Shown piece by piece: positions 1 through 9,627 of a stretch of 64,000 bases of DNA. Positions within the stretch are counted from its first letter, which is position 1. Each line of letters starts with the position of its first letter. Source of the stretch: Pogonophryne albipinna (lineage: Eukaryota > Chordata > Actinopteri > Perciformes > Artedidraconidae); contig CM053256.1 of the NCBI GenBank assembly GCA_028583405.1, positions 19,579,534 to 19,643,533 of the forward strand. The letters are read 5' to 3'. The position numbers and the translations under genes are program-made. Under the pieces are notes generated by a model. It saw only the letters and a list, made by a program, of their open reading frames with translations. It was not told where the DNA came from and did no database searches.

Positions 1-17
1 TTATGTAAAGGTGACTG

Positions 18-105
18 AGATTTAGCAGACGCTTTTAGCCAGACACAGACTCGGAACATTCAGGAATCAAACCCGTAAACATACCAAGCGGTGACACTAA
101 CTGTT
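18..105 (+). repeat. SINE-like fragment with the fish tttagcagacgctttta motif
   Basis: tttagcagacgctttta at 21-37 followed by aatcaaacccgtaaac at 66-81 resembles a conserved tail segment very common in teleost SINE-like repeats. The copy is short and degenerate. A second short piece with the same core lies at 3098-3130. Confidence 0.35.
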
Positions 106-324
106 GATCTACTCATGCCTCCGCCTTATGGGAGTTGTTGTACCAAATGGTAACATGTATATATACTAATACTTTGGACAAAACATCAGAATAAAAGTGC
201 TCGCTAGACCTTGGTCAACAGGTCGGATTCTTTTTCTGACTGTTCACCTGTGGTTTGTGCAAACTGGGCTTGCTCGCTTGCTGACCTCAGAATTCACAAC
301 ACATTTCTATCTGTTTTTTCTCAG

Positions 325-1651
325 GACATGTGGACTGGACTCCTGCACCACGTCACAGGAGAACATTCATGGGCCCTTGGAGCCTGTCACCATGGCCCCT
401 TGTTGGAGAGCAGAGAGAAGGAGTGGATCCAGCAGGGCTCCGTGGCACACCAGAGTCTTACTGATATCATTCTCAATGCACGTTGGCTTAAAAACGTCCA
501 CAAATATCTGCGTTTCAGGTATACCAGCCAAGGTCTATGTTCAAGTGACTGTTTTCCCATACGTCAATACTTCTGTGTTATTCTGAATTTGGTGCTTTTA
601 TGCATCAAATTGTATAACCAGAAAAAAAATAATGTATATTGTTTTCACTGTGCTCTCAGATCAACTGCAGACCTGGAGTCCTTCAATAATCACATTCTCA
701 TGTATGCAAGCAAGCGCTTCAGCTTCTCTCCAACGGTATATGCAGCTCGGACACTGCTGGCTGGCCTGGACTACAATCACCACATCCACAGACCAGCAAA
801 GAGAAAAAAAGATGGCTCTATTCAGTATGTTGTAATAATATTACTCCTATGCATTTTAGTCTATTACCTTATAGGTGCTTAGTCAAGGCTGATCCAATGC
901 TATGAAAAATAAGCATTGTGGAAGTACAAACTACTGTGCCATGTACGGTCATATGAACATTTCACTAATGTGTAACTTTTCTTTTATGGCAGATACAGGA
1001 AGTTGTACAACAAAAGGTCCAGGGCGTGGAGGTTGCACACATTGAAAGTAGAGAAGGATTAACAGCTACATCCCGACCTCCAGAGCGCTATCCTGCGGCG
1101 AAGATTGTCTGCACCAAGGGGATGCCAAGGATCAGAGCCAAGAGGCCAGACGATCCCCGTCAACATGGGGTTCTGTCAGGTGCCCCTGCACCAAACCACC
1201 CAGGAGCTGTTGCAGAAGCAAGTCAGCAGAGGACTAGGTGAGTTGTCTTACGATAATGTAGATTGATCATCAAGCGGTAACATTCTAGCAAAAGCTAGTT
1301 TAAAAAAAAGTGTCGACATTTATGCCAGGTTCCACAAAACATCATCAGTTTCTAAACCTCAGAGCTACTAATTATGATCTACAAGAGTTATCTCAACAAA
1401 GTAATGGCTCAACCATATGCAAGTGTGTCCTTAGTCCACTAAAGAGTCTAGTCGTTTTGCTTTTCAAATCATCTTTGGACCCACAATAGGTATGACATTG
1501 AAAAGTGTTTTTCACTACATGAAATGCTGCCAAACTTGCAGTGTTGTCTGTCTTTGGCAGTAATGCGGGTGTTGTTGATATGCTGTAATTACTGTCATAT
1601 ATGTAATTGTGATATTTATTTTAAAGGACAATCACTGCCCAAGGAATAGAG
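325..1651 (+). pseudogene. Transposase-like gene, C-terminal exons (HVTGEHSW type), with a premature stop
   Basis: Four exons can be read: 325-518 (acceptor cag at 322-324), 660-824, 993-1237 and 1629-1651, with GT-AG junctions and consistent phases. Conserved blocks in order are HVTGEHSW, CHHGPL, W..QGS.AH, then LESFNNHILMYASKR, then ARTLLAGLDYNHH, and after the next junction YRKLYNKRSRAW. This is the C-terminal half of a large fish and invertebrate family that I believe is transposase-derived; the HSW, CHHG and LESFNNH blocks could hold an acidic catalytic site, but that is inference. Exon 3 has an in-frame TAA at 1060-1062, where a one-base gain and a nearby one-base loss scramble five codons. 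The frame then stays open to a natural TAG at 1649-1651. Upstream exons lie left of the window. Confidence 0.6.
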
Positions 1652-1824
1652 GATTGGCCCAGCACCAATATGCCACGTGCACATCCTGTCCTGTAATCAA
1701 CAGCCTGGAAACCTCTGCCGACACACCTTTGTGTACATATGATGTTTATAGTTGTTATATAATGTATATATCTTGTAGATTATAATATTCATGCAATATT
1801 GAATATTTGATGGTGTTCCAATAT

Positions 1825-1830
1825 AATAAA
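1825..1830 (+). terminator. Polyadenylation signal AATAAA of the transposase-like gene
   Basis: Canonical AATAAA about 175 bp after the TAG at 1649-1651. Confidence 0.5.
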
Positions 1831-1934
1831 CAGGTTTCATAACACATTTGGTTGTCGTCGTTCGTACATAAATAATAAATGTAATCGCTTCATTGTTTAT
1901 GCTAAAAGGAAAAGGCATTAATCATTTTAAAGAT

Positions 1935-1940
1935 TTTATT
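1935..1940 (-). terminator. Polyadenylation signal AATAAA of the P2X7-domain gene
   Basis: TTTATT on the + strand gives AATAAA on the - strand, about 85 bp past the stop at 2023. It lies only ~105 bp from the signal of the converging gene, so the two genes share a compact 3' intergenic region. Confidence 0.45.
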
Positions 1941-2022
1941 TAAACAAGTTTGACGAAAGTGCAGAACATAAATAGTGAATTATTTTTAAAGAAATATTGT
2001 GATTGCACTTATGACTGTGAGC

Positions 2023-3455
2023 TTATACCCTACTGGGGATGAAGCCTTTGTACTGTCCATGTGTATCTGGGTACCGGTCTCGTATCTTCCAGACACAGCA
2101 ACTGGGTATAATCACTCTGTGACCCTGTCCCAAGGCTCCATATTGCCACACAACAAATTGTCTGTATGCTGCATAGCGGAACTGTTTGTTGCTCTCCCCT
2201 GTGTCTTGAACATCAGCCACTGCCCGGATATCGTTCCAGATCCGTCTTGCAAGGCGCAGGACCCCCTCCTGCAAAATATACACTTCCATGTGTGGAAGGC
2301 TGGAAACACAGGAGTCATGAGGTTGCCCACAGCACTTCCTTTCCACATCTGTGGACATTTCTCTGCAGTTATGGCAGAAACACCAACTGGGTTGACCTTC
2401 AACAGGAGGGCCAGGTGGAGGCGCATCTGATGTGAAGCGGAGGAGGTCAAACATCAGACTTGGGTCCCGTGTCAGGCAGAGCTCCAGCAGTTGATGGGAT
2501 TGCTGTAAGGACAGTCCTTGAATTCTTGCCTATAAAGCAATAGATCACAAAGTAATAGATCACAAAGTAATATCTTTATTGAACAGAGCTTTATTGTCCA
2601 CAAAGAGGTCTTGTGTGTCCACAGAGAAGCCACTGACTAAGACAAGAGTTATTGGTGGTGTTGAGGTAAAAAATAAATAATGTAAATATATGCTTCTATA
2701 CATACTGTTGTACACCAGCTACACACACCTGTTCCTCTGCAATCCTTTGAGCTTGCAGATCCTCAACTCTTTGAAGGTCCTCTTGACCAAGACCCGTCTG
2801 CCTCTTCCTCGCCCCCTCGTTGCTCTCGCACGTCCTCCTCTGGTTCTACCCCGGGCCACTCTGCTTTGACCAGATGTGCTGGGTTCTGGAGTGTACTCAG
2901 TGTCAGAGGAAACCATGCTCTCATCCTGGATGCTCTCATCCTGGAAGCTCTAACAAGCAAAACAAGAGATTATAATATTATAATTATGAATTATTATAAT
3001 ATATATAATATTATAATAATTATTATGAATGAATTATAATATGAAATCCACGTTCCTCAATGTGTCACCGATGATAACAGAAACAAACGGCAGGTAGCAT
3101 TTACATTTACTCATTTAGCAGACGCTGTCTAGCGTAGCTAGGTAATTAGGTACTGTATTTAGTTCGTCAACAAACATAATAGATGAATACGCTAAATATT
3201 TCAAATAAACATTCAAAACCAACTTGGGCTGTGTAGTATTGCTAACCTAGATGTGTTTAGCTTTGCCTGATATGTAACGTTACTGCAGCCTGCTCTCGCC
3301 AGCTAGCCAGAAATAATTTACTTATTTTTAATACATTTTCCCAAAACAAACATGCTAGCTTAAAAAATATAAGCACTGACAATAACTTTGTTCGTTTTTT
3401 ACGTTCATTATTATGATAATCTTAGGTGTTGTTTTCTTACATCTGATTGAGCCAT
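2023..3455 (-). CDS. P2X7 intracellular-domain-like protein (transposon-borne, one-base frameshift)
   Basis: Three exons: 3455-3441 (ATG, MAQSD, then donor gtaaga), 2949-2729 and 2529-2023, with GT-AG sites. The last exon encodes ~168 residues ending in a TGA: RIQGLSLQQSHQLLEL, then a cysteine cluster (WCFCHNC ... KCCG ... SC), then FRYAAYRQFVVW, HRVIIPSCCVWKIRDRYP and a short tail GFIPSRV. This order matches the zinc-binding C-terminal 'ballast' domain of P2X7 receptors, which also occurs without the channel in many fish proteins. Exon 2 is Ser/Arg/Gly-rich (RGRTRGGRARATRGRGRGRR). It is 221 nt, one short of keeping phase 0 on both sides: the C-terminal frame (LGQEDLQRVEDLQAQRIAEE) is reached only through a +1 shift near the CCC at 2793-2795. 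The shift may be a real mutation or an assembly error. No transmembrane segment is seen, so it is not a P2X channel. Confidence 0.75.
3098..3130 (+). repeat. Short fragment with the tttagcagacgct motif
   Basis: catttactcatttagcagac plus gctg matches the same SINE-like core seen at 21-37. It sits in the 5' intron of the P2X7-domain gene. Confidence 0.3.
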
Positions 3456-3469
3456 GTTTTCCCAAGATG

Positions 3470-3619
3470 CTCAAGTCTGTTGACGTCATGTGTGCGTTCA
3501 TGTGTGTTGGAGGAGGTGCTCTGTAAGGAAGTCTGAAGGAAGGGGCGGAATCTTTTCGGCTGTGTACTTTCAAATGTTAGTGCACTCGAGCCGGTTTCTG
3601 AAACTTACCTACCCCACCT
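3470..3619. repeat. Transposon terminal region shared with the 18.3-kb MITE
   Basis: Read on the - strand from 3619, this starts aggtggggtaggt, then cggctcgagtgcacta, and later acagagcacctcctccaac. The MITE at 18336 has the same blocks in the same order (aggtggggtaggt, cagctcgagtgcacta, acagagcccctcctccaac). The stretch probably holds the terminal inverted repeat and the promoter of the P2X7-domain gene, whose ATG is only 164 bp inside the edge. Confidence 0.7.
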
Positions 3620-3810
3620 TTAATATTTAATAAACTATGAATATTTTATATCCATATAACGGGAAAAAAAGTCATTTAACTGATCTTTTTCATTATTTAA
3701 AAAAAAGAAGAAACACACAATGCTAACACTGACCCTCTGAATTAGCCCCGAGCAAAAAATGCTAACCTATTACTGCACCGAAAATCACTCCTAGCTTCCT
3801 TATTACTTAT
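3620..3810 (+). repeat. piggyBac-like repeat fragment (target of the TTAA transposon)
   Basis: From TTAATATTTAATAAACTATG through ctctgaattagcc this matches 8608-8760 in the same orientation at roughly 75-80% by eye, then diverges. The 8.6-kb copy lies inside a TTAA-flanked element with CCTGTTGAACCCC ends. Confidence 0.6.
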
Positions 3811-4111
3811 CCTAGGTGCACATCCAACACAGAACTTATGGTACAAATGACTTTTATTGCAAATAAAGCAGAACAAAACATGCATTATTTTACTCTTGTA
3901 CAGCGATTACCATAAAGGCGCTATTAATTGCGCACTCAAAAATCAATAGCTGCTGATTTGACCAAGCAAACACGGCTGAGTTGATCGCAGTTATGCAACA
4001 GCAACCGAAGCTAAACTGACTATCTTGACTACTTGTTGCTATCCTATTGTGGCATAAGCCGTTTTCTACAGGCACATTTTACCTTTTCATTATGATTCTA
4101 CTTGTGATAGT
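3811..4111. other. Non-coding; nothing recognised
   Basis: AT-rich DNA between the piggyBac-like fragment and the hAT element. No supported gene. Confidence 0.5.
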
Positions 4112-4119
4112 CCGACAGC

Positions 4120-6022
4120 CAGTGTTGAGTGTAACGCGTTACAAAAGTAACGGAGTTACAGTAATATATTACTTTTTGCTGTAACGAAGTAATGTAACGC
4201 ATTACTAATTAAATATGGGTAATTATATTACCCGTTACAATGCTCAGTAACGCAGTTACAACACATTTTAACCCGAAATTAAATGGTGTTTTGTTTTTTA
4301 AGAATGTACTAAGCGAGACATTCCGACACCAGACAAATTGTGCGGGTAGATTAGTAAACCTGGTGTTTACTCTTCAGGCTTCGCGTCGGGATCTTCGGGC
4401 AGTTGAATGTTATGCACCCTCTACTCAAAAAAGAGAACGGAGCGAAAAAAAACAAAACAAATTGTGTCAGGTGCGCGTGACCTGCTCCGCTGCTCGTGCA
4501 TCATTTCCAAAGTGCTTCCACAGCAGTGACACACATCTGTGGATAATCATTTATACGAAAAGCAACCATCACTAAACGCCAGCAACACTGGATCTACTGC
4601 AGACAGTAGCAACAGGTCAGATGGGGACATCACGTTACCCTCCGTTGTGGACACTAGCTTACTCCCGCCTGACTCGCCGCCCTCAACCCCGGAGCAGCAG
4701 TCTTCGTCGCCCGAAACTACACCGCCCCACTGCGGCCCGCAGGTGCCAGGATACCACGGCAAAACAGAGCCTGCCCAGGTATATCTAAACAAGTACCCGC
4801 CTGTACAGTGGGGTTAGGCGGTCATTTTGCAGCTCGTGGTATAAAAATAGACAATGGCTAGAATATTCATGTGAAAATAGTGCCATATTCTGCCATGCCT
4901 GTAGAAATGTTGGGTCAAATAATGCATACAATAGCACAGATGCCTTCACCACGAATGGCTACAAAACTATCTCATATCCCAAGCTTATCAACAAGCTAAT
5001 GTTGCAGCTGAAATGTTCTCCAGGTCACAAAGTCAACCTCACATGATGATGTGATCCAGTTTTCAAGCACAGTAAATATTCTCTTCCCAGAGTATATGAT
5101 GGGACCAAGGTGATGATTTAGTACATGGTTTTAATACTTTTGCTTTTCAATGTTTGCCATTTCAAACCATGAGCTGGTTGAAATAATATTTGCCTTGATT
5201 TACAATATGTTCTCATTTGTTTTATCAGTACAGTTTTGAAGCTGTTGTGCTTTTCTTTGCCATAGTCCACTTTGGACTATATGAAATATTTCAGGATTGC
5301 ACTTTTAACACACTTGAAATGTTCTCACTTGCTTGGTTTCAAAACATAACAAATGCCATAATCTGTTCATTGGGGACCATCAATGCTATTTTCCATTGCT
5401 GTTGCCGGCCACTATTGCTCATGTAAACCTACTACTGCTGCACCCCCTGTAATCTCAGAGGCACCCTGAGTCATTTTGTTCTGGAACCGGGCCTGTACAC
5501 GGCCATATACTAAACAAACTACAGAGCCCATTCCGTGTCCTGTTATTGTTTACTTCCTGTCTGCCTTCTTCTGGTGATTTATCTGACGTCCAGCGCTCCG
5601 TCTTTTAACCTCTTTTCCTTTCTCTTTCTTGATCCTCCTTAGCGACCTTCATTATAGTCCTTGACAGTGGTCTGTACTATATTAACAACGTGTCACATAT
5701 TAAGAATTTACAATCAGAATCGAGTATTCAACTAAGCTGTGTAATACAAGTTGTTAGTAGCCTTAAGGGCCTACACAGTTGTTATGCTATACCACATTGC
5801 CCTTCACTAGATATATAATGAGCTGCACTAAACTACATTTTAGCATTTAAAATACCTAGCCATTCTTTTGCGGTTATTTTGAGGAAAGTAACTCAAAAGT
5901 AACTCAAAAGTAGTGTAACTCATTACATTTCAGAGACAGTAATATTGTAATGTAACGTATTACTTTCAAAAGACAGTAATATGTAATATATTACATTTTG
6001 GGAAGTAACTTGCCCAACACTG
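4120..6022 (+). mobile_element. hAT transposon, 1.9 kb, 8-bp TSD CCGACAGC
   Basis: It starts cagtgttgagtgtaac and ends acttgcccaacactg, imperfect inverted ends of the CAGNGTTGGG type. The direct repeat CCGACAGC flanks it at 4112-4119 and 6023-6030, the 8-bp duplication expected of hAT. Both sub-ends are dense in gtaac/gttac/attac words, as is usual for this non-autonomous fish group. The interior carries a broken TTF-type zinc finger reading frame. Confidence 0.88.
4539..5066 (+). pseudogene. hAT transposase N-terminal relic (TTF-type zinc finger)
   Basis: The first frame (4539-4817) has a Ser/Pro-rich leader and ends VYLNKYPPVQWG with a TAG at 4815-4817. Right after it, in a shifted frame, comes RRSFCSSWYK, then WLEYSCENSAIFCHACR, then FTTNGYK. 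That is the RSF..WY...WLEYS...FC..CR signature of the TTF zinc finger seen in ZMYM/hAT-type transposases. After about 5000 the frame decays, and no catalytic core follows before the 3' end. This is an internally deleted, frameshifted relic with no functional transposase. Confidence 0.65.
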
Positions 6023-6030
6023 CCGACAGC

Positions 6031-6664
6031 ACAACCTGTGCAGCCCATGTATGGATTCCATCTGATAGCTGCTATAATACAAAACAACACTTCTGTCTGC
6101 TCTCCACAATGACCAATGATAGTGAACGGATGGTCAAAGTAAGGTACAAATAAACAGAATCACACGAAGCCTGGTTAGTGTTGCCTGACTTTATAAAGTG
6201 TGTTATTTTTTTATAAGTGTGTGGTTGAGTTCTAGTCACTTTGCTCAGCGCTACTACTTGTTACAACTTTCATTTTCCGTACTCGCCATAAACTGTTATT
6301 ATGGCTCAGGTTAATCTCGCCCCCTTCCGACGTGAGCGTGGTTCTTGGTTCTTGCCGGGCAGCCAAGTGGGGTCAGCTAAGAACCGGTTTTCGGTGTTTA
6401 GAGCTGGGCTCCGCTGCGGCTGAAACAGGAAGAACCAGAGCTAAATCAGGCTGTAGCCCCGGAACTGGCACTGGACTCAGAACCAGTTAAGCACAAGAAC
6501 GGTTCTTGAACCGGAACCGGTTTGTTTTATTGGCAGTTTGCAAACCGCTTAAGAGTACTGGAGTGTGAAACAAGAGCGATTGAGTCAGTGTTGTGGTGCT
6601 GTTGCTTTGGTCTAGATCTGTGAGCTAACCACGCCCCGTTCATTTGCATATAAGGAATAGAAAT
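6031..6664. other. Non-coding, with a GC-rich gaaccggttc-rich block
   Basis: No gene. Between about 6315 and 6545 the sequence becomes GC-rich with several gaaccgg/ccggttc words in both orientations (aagaaccggttttcgg, gaacggttcttgaaccgg). This looks like an unclassified repeat, but I cannot place its ends. Confidence 0.4.
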
Positions 6665-6781
6665 GTGGCATTATGAAATACAAGTCCCCTGAAATAAATA
6701 AACGTGTCATTATGAAATACAAGTCCCATGAAATAAATAAATGTGTCATTATGAAATAAAAGTCCCATGAAATAAATAAAT
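6665..6781 (+). repeat. 39-bp tandem repeat, three copies
   Basis: Units at 6665-6703, 6704-6742 and 6743-6781 share gtgtcattatgaaatacaag and tcccatgaaataaataaat, with one to three mismatches between copies. Confidence 0.85.
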
Positions 6782-6890
6782 GTGTATTTAAATGTACATG
6801 TATACATATTTATTGCCTCATTTATTTATTTCAGAATTTATTTCATAGGCATATTTGCTGCACTAGGTTTAGCTAACATTACTTAACATA

Positions 6891-7266
6891 TGGTAACAAA
6901 ACCGATTTAAAATGGCTTTTCATAAGGTTGCATATGAGTGATTTGTCACATTTATAACAGTAACTTAGCAAAATGTTCAAAGGAACATGTCATTAAGGGG
7001 ATATTGGCAGAGGTTAGCTAACGTTCTGCAGATGTTAGTTAACGTTGTACAGAGGTTAGTTAATGTTTTGCAGTGGAGTTAATGTATTTTTTTCGTTTTC
7101 TTTTGTAGTTAGAATTTGGTAATAAACCCAATTCAAAATGTGTTTTCCTTAGGTTGCACGTGAGTGATTTGTCACATTTACAACAGGAACTTAGCAACAT
7201 TTTCCGAGGAGAATGTCATGTAGATATTAGCAGATGTTAGTTAACGTTTTGCAGTAGAGTTAATGG
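6891..7266 (+). repeat. Diverged direct duplication (~150-190 bp units)
   Basis: Copy 1 (6891-7084) and copy 2 (7117-7266) share tggtaa.aaa.cc.att.aaaatg, gagtgatttgtcacattta, acttagcaa and gatgttagttaacgtt in the same order. Copy 1 has an extra internal repetition of the gttagttaacgtt segment. Confidence 0.7.
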
Positions 7267-7361
7267 TTTAAAACTAAAATAAAATGAATAACAGTTAATG
7301 TTACTAAGTGAGTTGTTGAGCTAGACATTTTCTTATGTTCTGTTTTACAGGTTCTTGTGAA

Positions 7362-8239
7362 GATGCAGTGGAAGTGCAAAGTTTGTATCTGAGAGAACCC
7401 CAAACCCACAGACTTCTACAAAGCAGGCTTTGTAAGTAACCTCTTACCTTCTCACAGAGTATTTAAAAGCACCATTATTCGTAGGGGGGGGGGGGTCTGC
7501 TTTGTCTCAGTCAGGGTGTGAATTCACAAGAATACGCAACGTTTTAAGATGCGTGGCAAACTGAGCTAAACAGTTCATACAGACAGCTTTTATCTGAGCT
7601 GGTACCAAATGTGGGTTACGTTTAATATTGGGTTTCCATACCATCCCTAAATTAAATCATTTCTTATTAATTGTTTATTGCTATTTTTTTTTATCACGCA
7701 TGTTCATATTGCGATGACAACGAAAATATGATTTCTCGGTCAGCACTAATAGCAACAGCTCTTTCCAACCTCTTTGAGTGATCTGTTTGTGCTCTATTCC
7801 AGCAGAACCAACTCACACCTTCCCTCATGTGTCTGACTCTCTTATGACTACATTGCATTATTCATGGTTATTTAATGAAACATGTCCTGATTGTGCTCTT
7901 ATGTTGCTGTCGTTTCAGGACACTGATGATGAGGACTCGTTCCGTGACATTGAAATTGGGATCCTCCTGGTTGAGCATGAAGGTGCTGGTCCCTCATCTT
8001 CCCTGCATCGCAGTCCAGCCTCGCTGAAGATCATCCTTGAGGGACAAGTTGTGATCGACAACATCCAAGACGTGCCAAAAGCGATGTGCATTCTGTTTGG
8101 TTTTACATACGCACTGCATCTCAACTACCCTAAGACTATGATGCTCACATTCCAGTTCATCCAAAAGGTTCTTCTCACGTTGGGCCAAGATGAACTAAAG
8201 CCAAGGTTGCAAACATTGAAGAACCAGCTTACAATGTAA
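7362..8239 (+). CDS. SAMD3-like C-terminal domain protein (partial or degenerate gene)
   Basis: The final exon starts after cgtttcag at 7911-7918 and runs 7919-8239: 106 residues and a TAA. It begins DTDDEDSFRDIEIGILLVEH, continues with PASLKIILEGQVVIDNI, then LFGFTYALHLNYPK and TFQFIQKVLLTLG, and ends LKNQLTM. This pattern (acidic start, I.GIL, SL.IILEG.VV, LFG..YALHL.YPK, F.FIQKV) recalls the C-terminus of predicted fish 'sterile alpha motif domain-containing protein 3-like' proteins, an expanded family of unknown function. A possible upstream exon lies at about 7351-7432 (ATG at 7363, donor gtaagt), but its frame has a TGA after nine codons, so the 5' half looks decayed. No SAM domain is visible. 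AATAAA follows at 8418. Confidence 0.5.
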
Positions 8240-8417
8240 AGAAATGCACAGACAATTGTTACTGCTGTTCAGCTGCTACCAGTGACATCATAATATTCAG
8301 CACTGTTCGCTGACCTTTCACTGTCAGGTGTGTGATTTTTCACACATATATTGTTAAATGTTGTGGGTTCTAATTCCTGTCTTTACTTGTCTTCTGGTTG
8401 ACAAGGTTATTGTTGTC

Positions 8418-8423
8418 AATAAA
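8418..8423 (+). terminator. Polyadenylation signal AATAAA of the SAMD3-like exon
   Basis: AATAAA about 180 bp after the TAA at 8237-8239. Confidence 0.5.
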
Positions 8424-9627
8424 AACATTGGAATATTTAAATTGATTGTTTCATGTTTTCCATTCTATACAATTTTGGTGAAACAATGTATAAATACAAT
8501 CCCCAAATCAAAATGGTACAATACATTTTATTAACCTGTTGAACCCCATCGACCCGCCCCCGGGCGGAAAAACGCATCATCTGCAGGAAACAGCGTCTGA
8601 GGGCTTCTTAATATTTAATAAACTATGAATGTTTCATATCCATGGAACGGGAAGAAACTCAGCTAATGGATAATTTTTTATTTTTTTTTTCAAAAAAAAA
8701 CACAAAGCTAACGCTGAGCCTCTGAATTAGCCACAAGTAAAAAAATCTTAAGGCCGTTAGCACAGAATTCTAGCTATACCGATCAATATACTGATTGGAC
8801 CTGCACAAATAAGCTTAGATAACTATCCTGAGAGTCCACAGATTATAGAAATATAAGGATCATCACTGAGCGATCAGAACTCGTGACAGGGGAAGCAAAT
8901 ACAGACAACACACGACGTAGCTTTAGGTAGCAAAACAGGGAGATATGCTCACCTTAGCTGTTATTCTGATCAAAAGTCGTGTTCAATGGCATTCAAACTA
9001 GAAAAAACATGGCTGAAGGTTAATCCATAGGTTAATCCAATGTGTCTGTCACTTTGAAAAATTATTGATAATCCATCATTCCATTTTTATGCAAAAATCG
9101 GAGAATAAAAATTAGCTGCTAATGGTAGCCACCAGAGTGTGTCACAACTCCAGTTTTGGCTACGCGTCACTCTCACTCCTTATTTGGTAACCTGTGTGTG
9201 TATGTGGAACTTTCCCTCGATTCTATTGGCTCTAGCGGTTAAAAAGAGATGTCAATCAGCAAAATTGACCAAGGGGGGCCAGAGATATGGAAAATCCAAC
9301 CAAGTGTTTTTTTTTTGCTAAACCACTCTAAAAAGGTCAAATGTCACTTGTTTTGCATCAATCTTGATACAGGGTACTTATTATATGTTGTACTTTGGAT
9401 TCCTAAAGCTTTTAGTCTACCATCCCATCGTTCAAGGGTGGTTTTCACTATAAGTAAAAAATAATTTTTGGACGGACACTATAATTTACAGTTTTTTACT
9501 ATGTTCAATCTGAATTTTCTTTAAAGGTGACATGTCATGCTTTTCCGGTTATTACCCGTCCCCTTGTGTGTTATGAAGGTTTTTATGCATGTAAATGGTG
9601 TGCAGAGTCAAAACCCTCAAAGTACAC

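Larger units (their letters stand above)
1..3619. mobile_element. TTAA-type DNA transposon (Kolobok-like?), right part, carrying two convergent genes
   Basis: The right edge is sharp: the element ends with taccccacct at 3610-3619, followed by TTAA at 3620-3623. The sequence after that TTAA matches 8608 onward, where the same older repeat has TTAA without this insertion, so the boundary and the TTAA target are supported by an empty site. The left end is not in the window. Inside are a + strand transposase-like gene (325-1651) and a - strand P2X7-domain gene (2023-3455), tail to tail, each with its own polyadenylation signal. The outer ~150 bp is shared with a 352-bp MITE at 18336-18687. TTAA targets are known for piggyBac and Kolobok elements. 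The end does not start with CC as piggyBac usually does, so Kolobok-like is my inference. Confidence 0.7.

Noticed and set aside
1999..2430. 143-codon + strand frame over the P2X7-domain exon
   Set aside because: Antisense shadow of the real exon; the - strand frame has the family motifs.
2023..2530. A true P2X receptor channel gene
   Set aside because: Only the C-terminal cytoplasmic domain is present; no transmembrane segments or ligand-binding ectodomain, and the gene starts 164 bp inside a transposon end.
1..3619. Classifying the left element as piggyBac because of its TTAA target
   Set aside because: Its ends start AGG rather than CC, and its transposase-like protein does not read like a piggyBac transposase; Kolobok-like fits better but is unproven.
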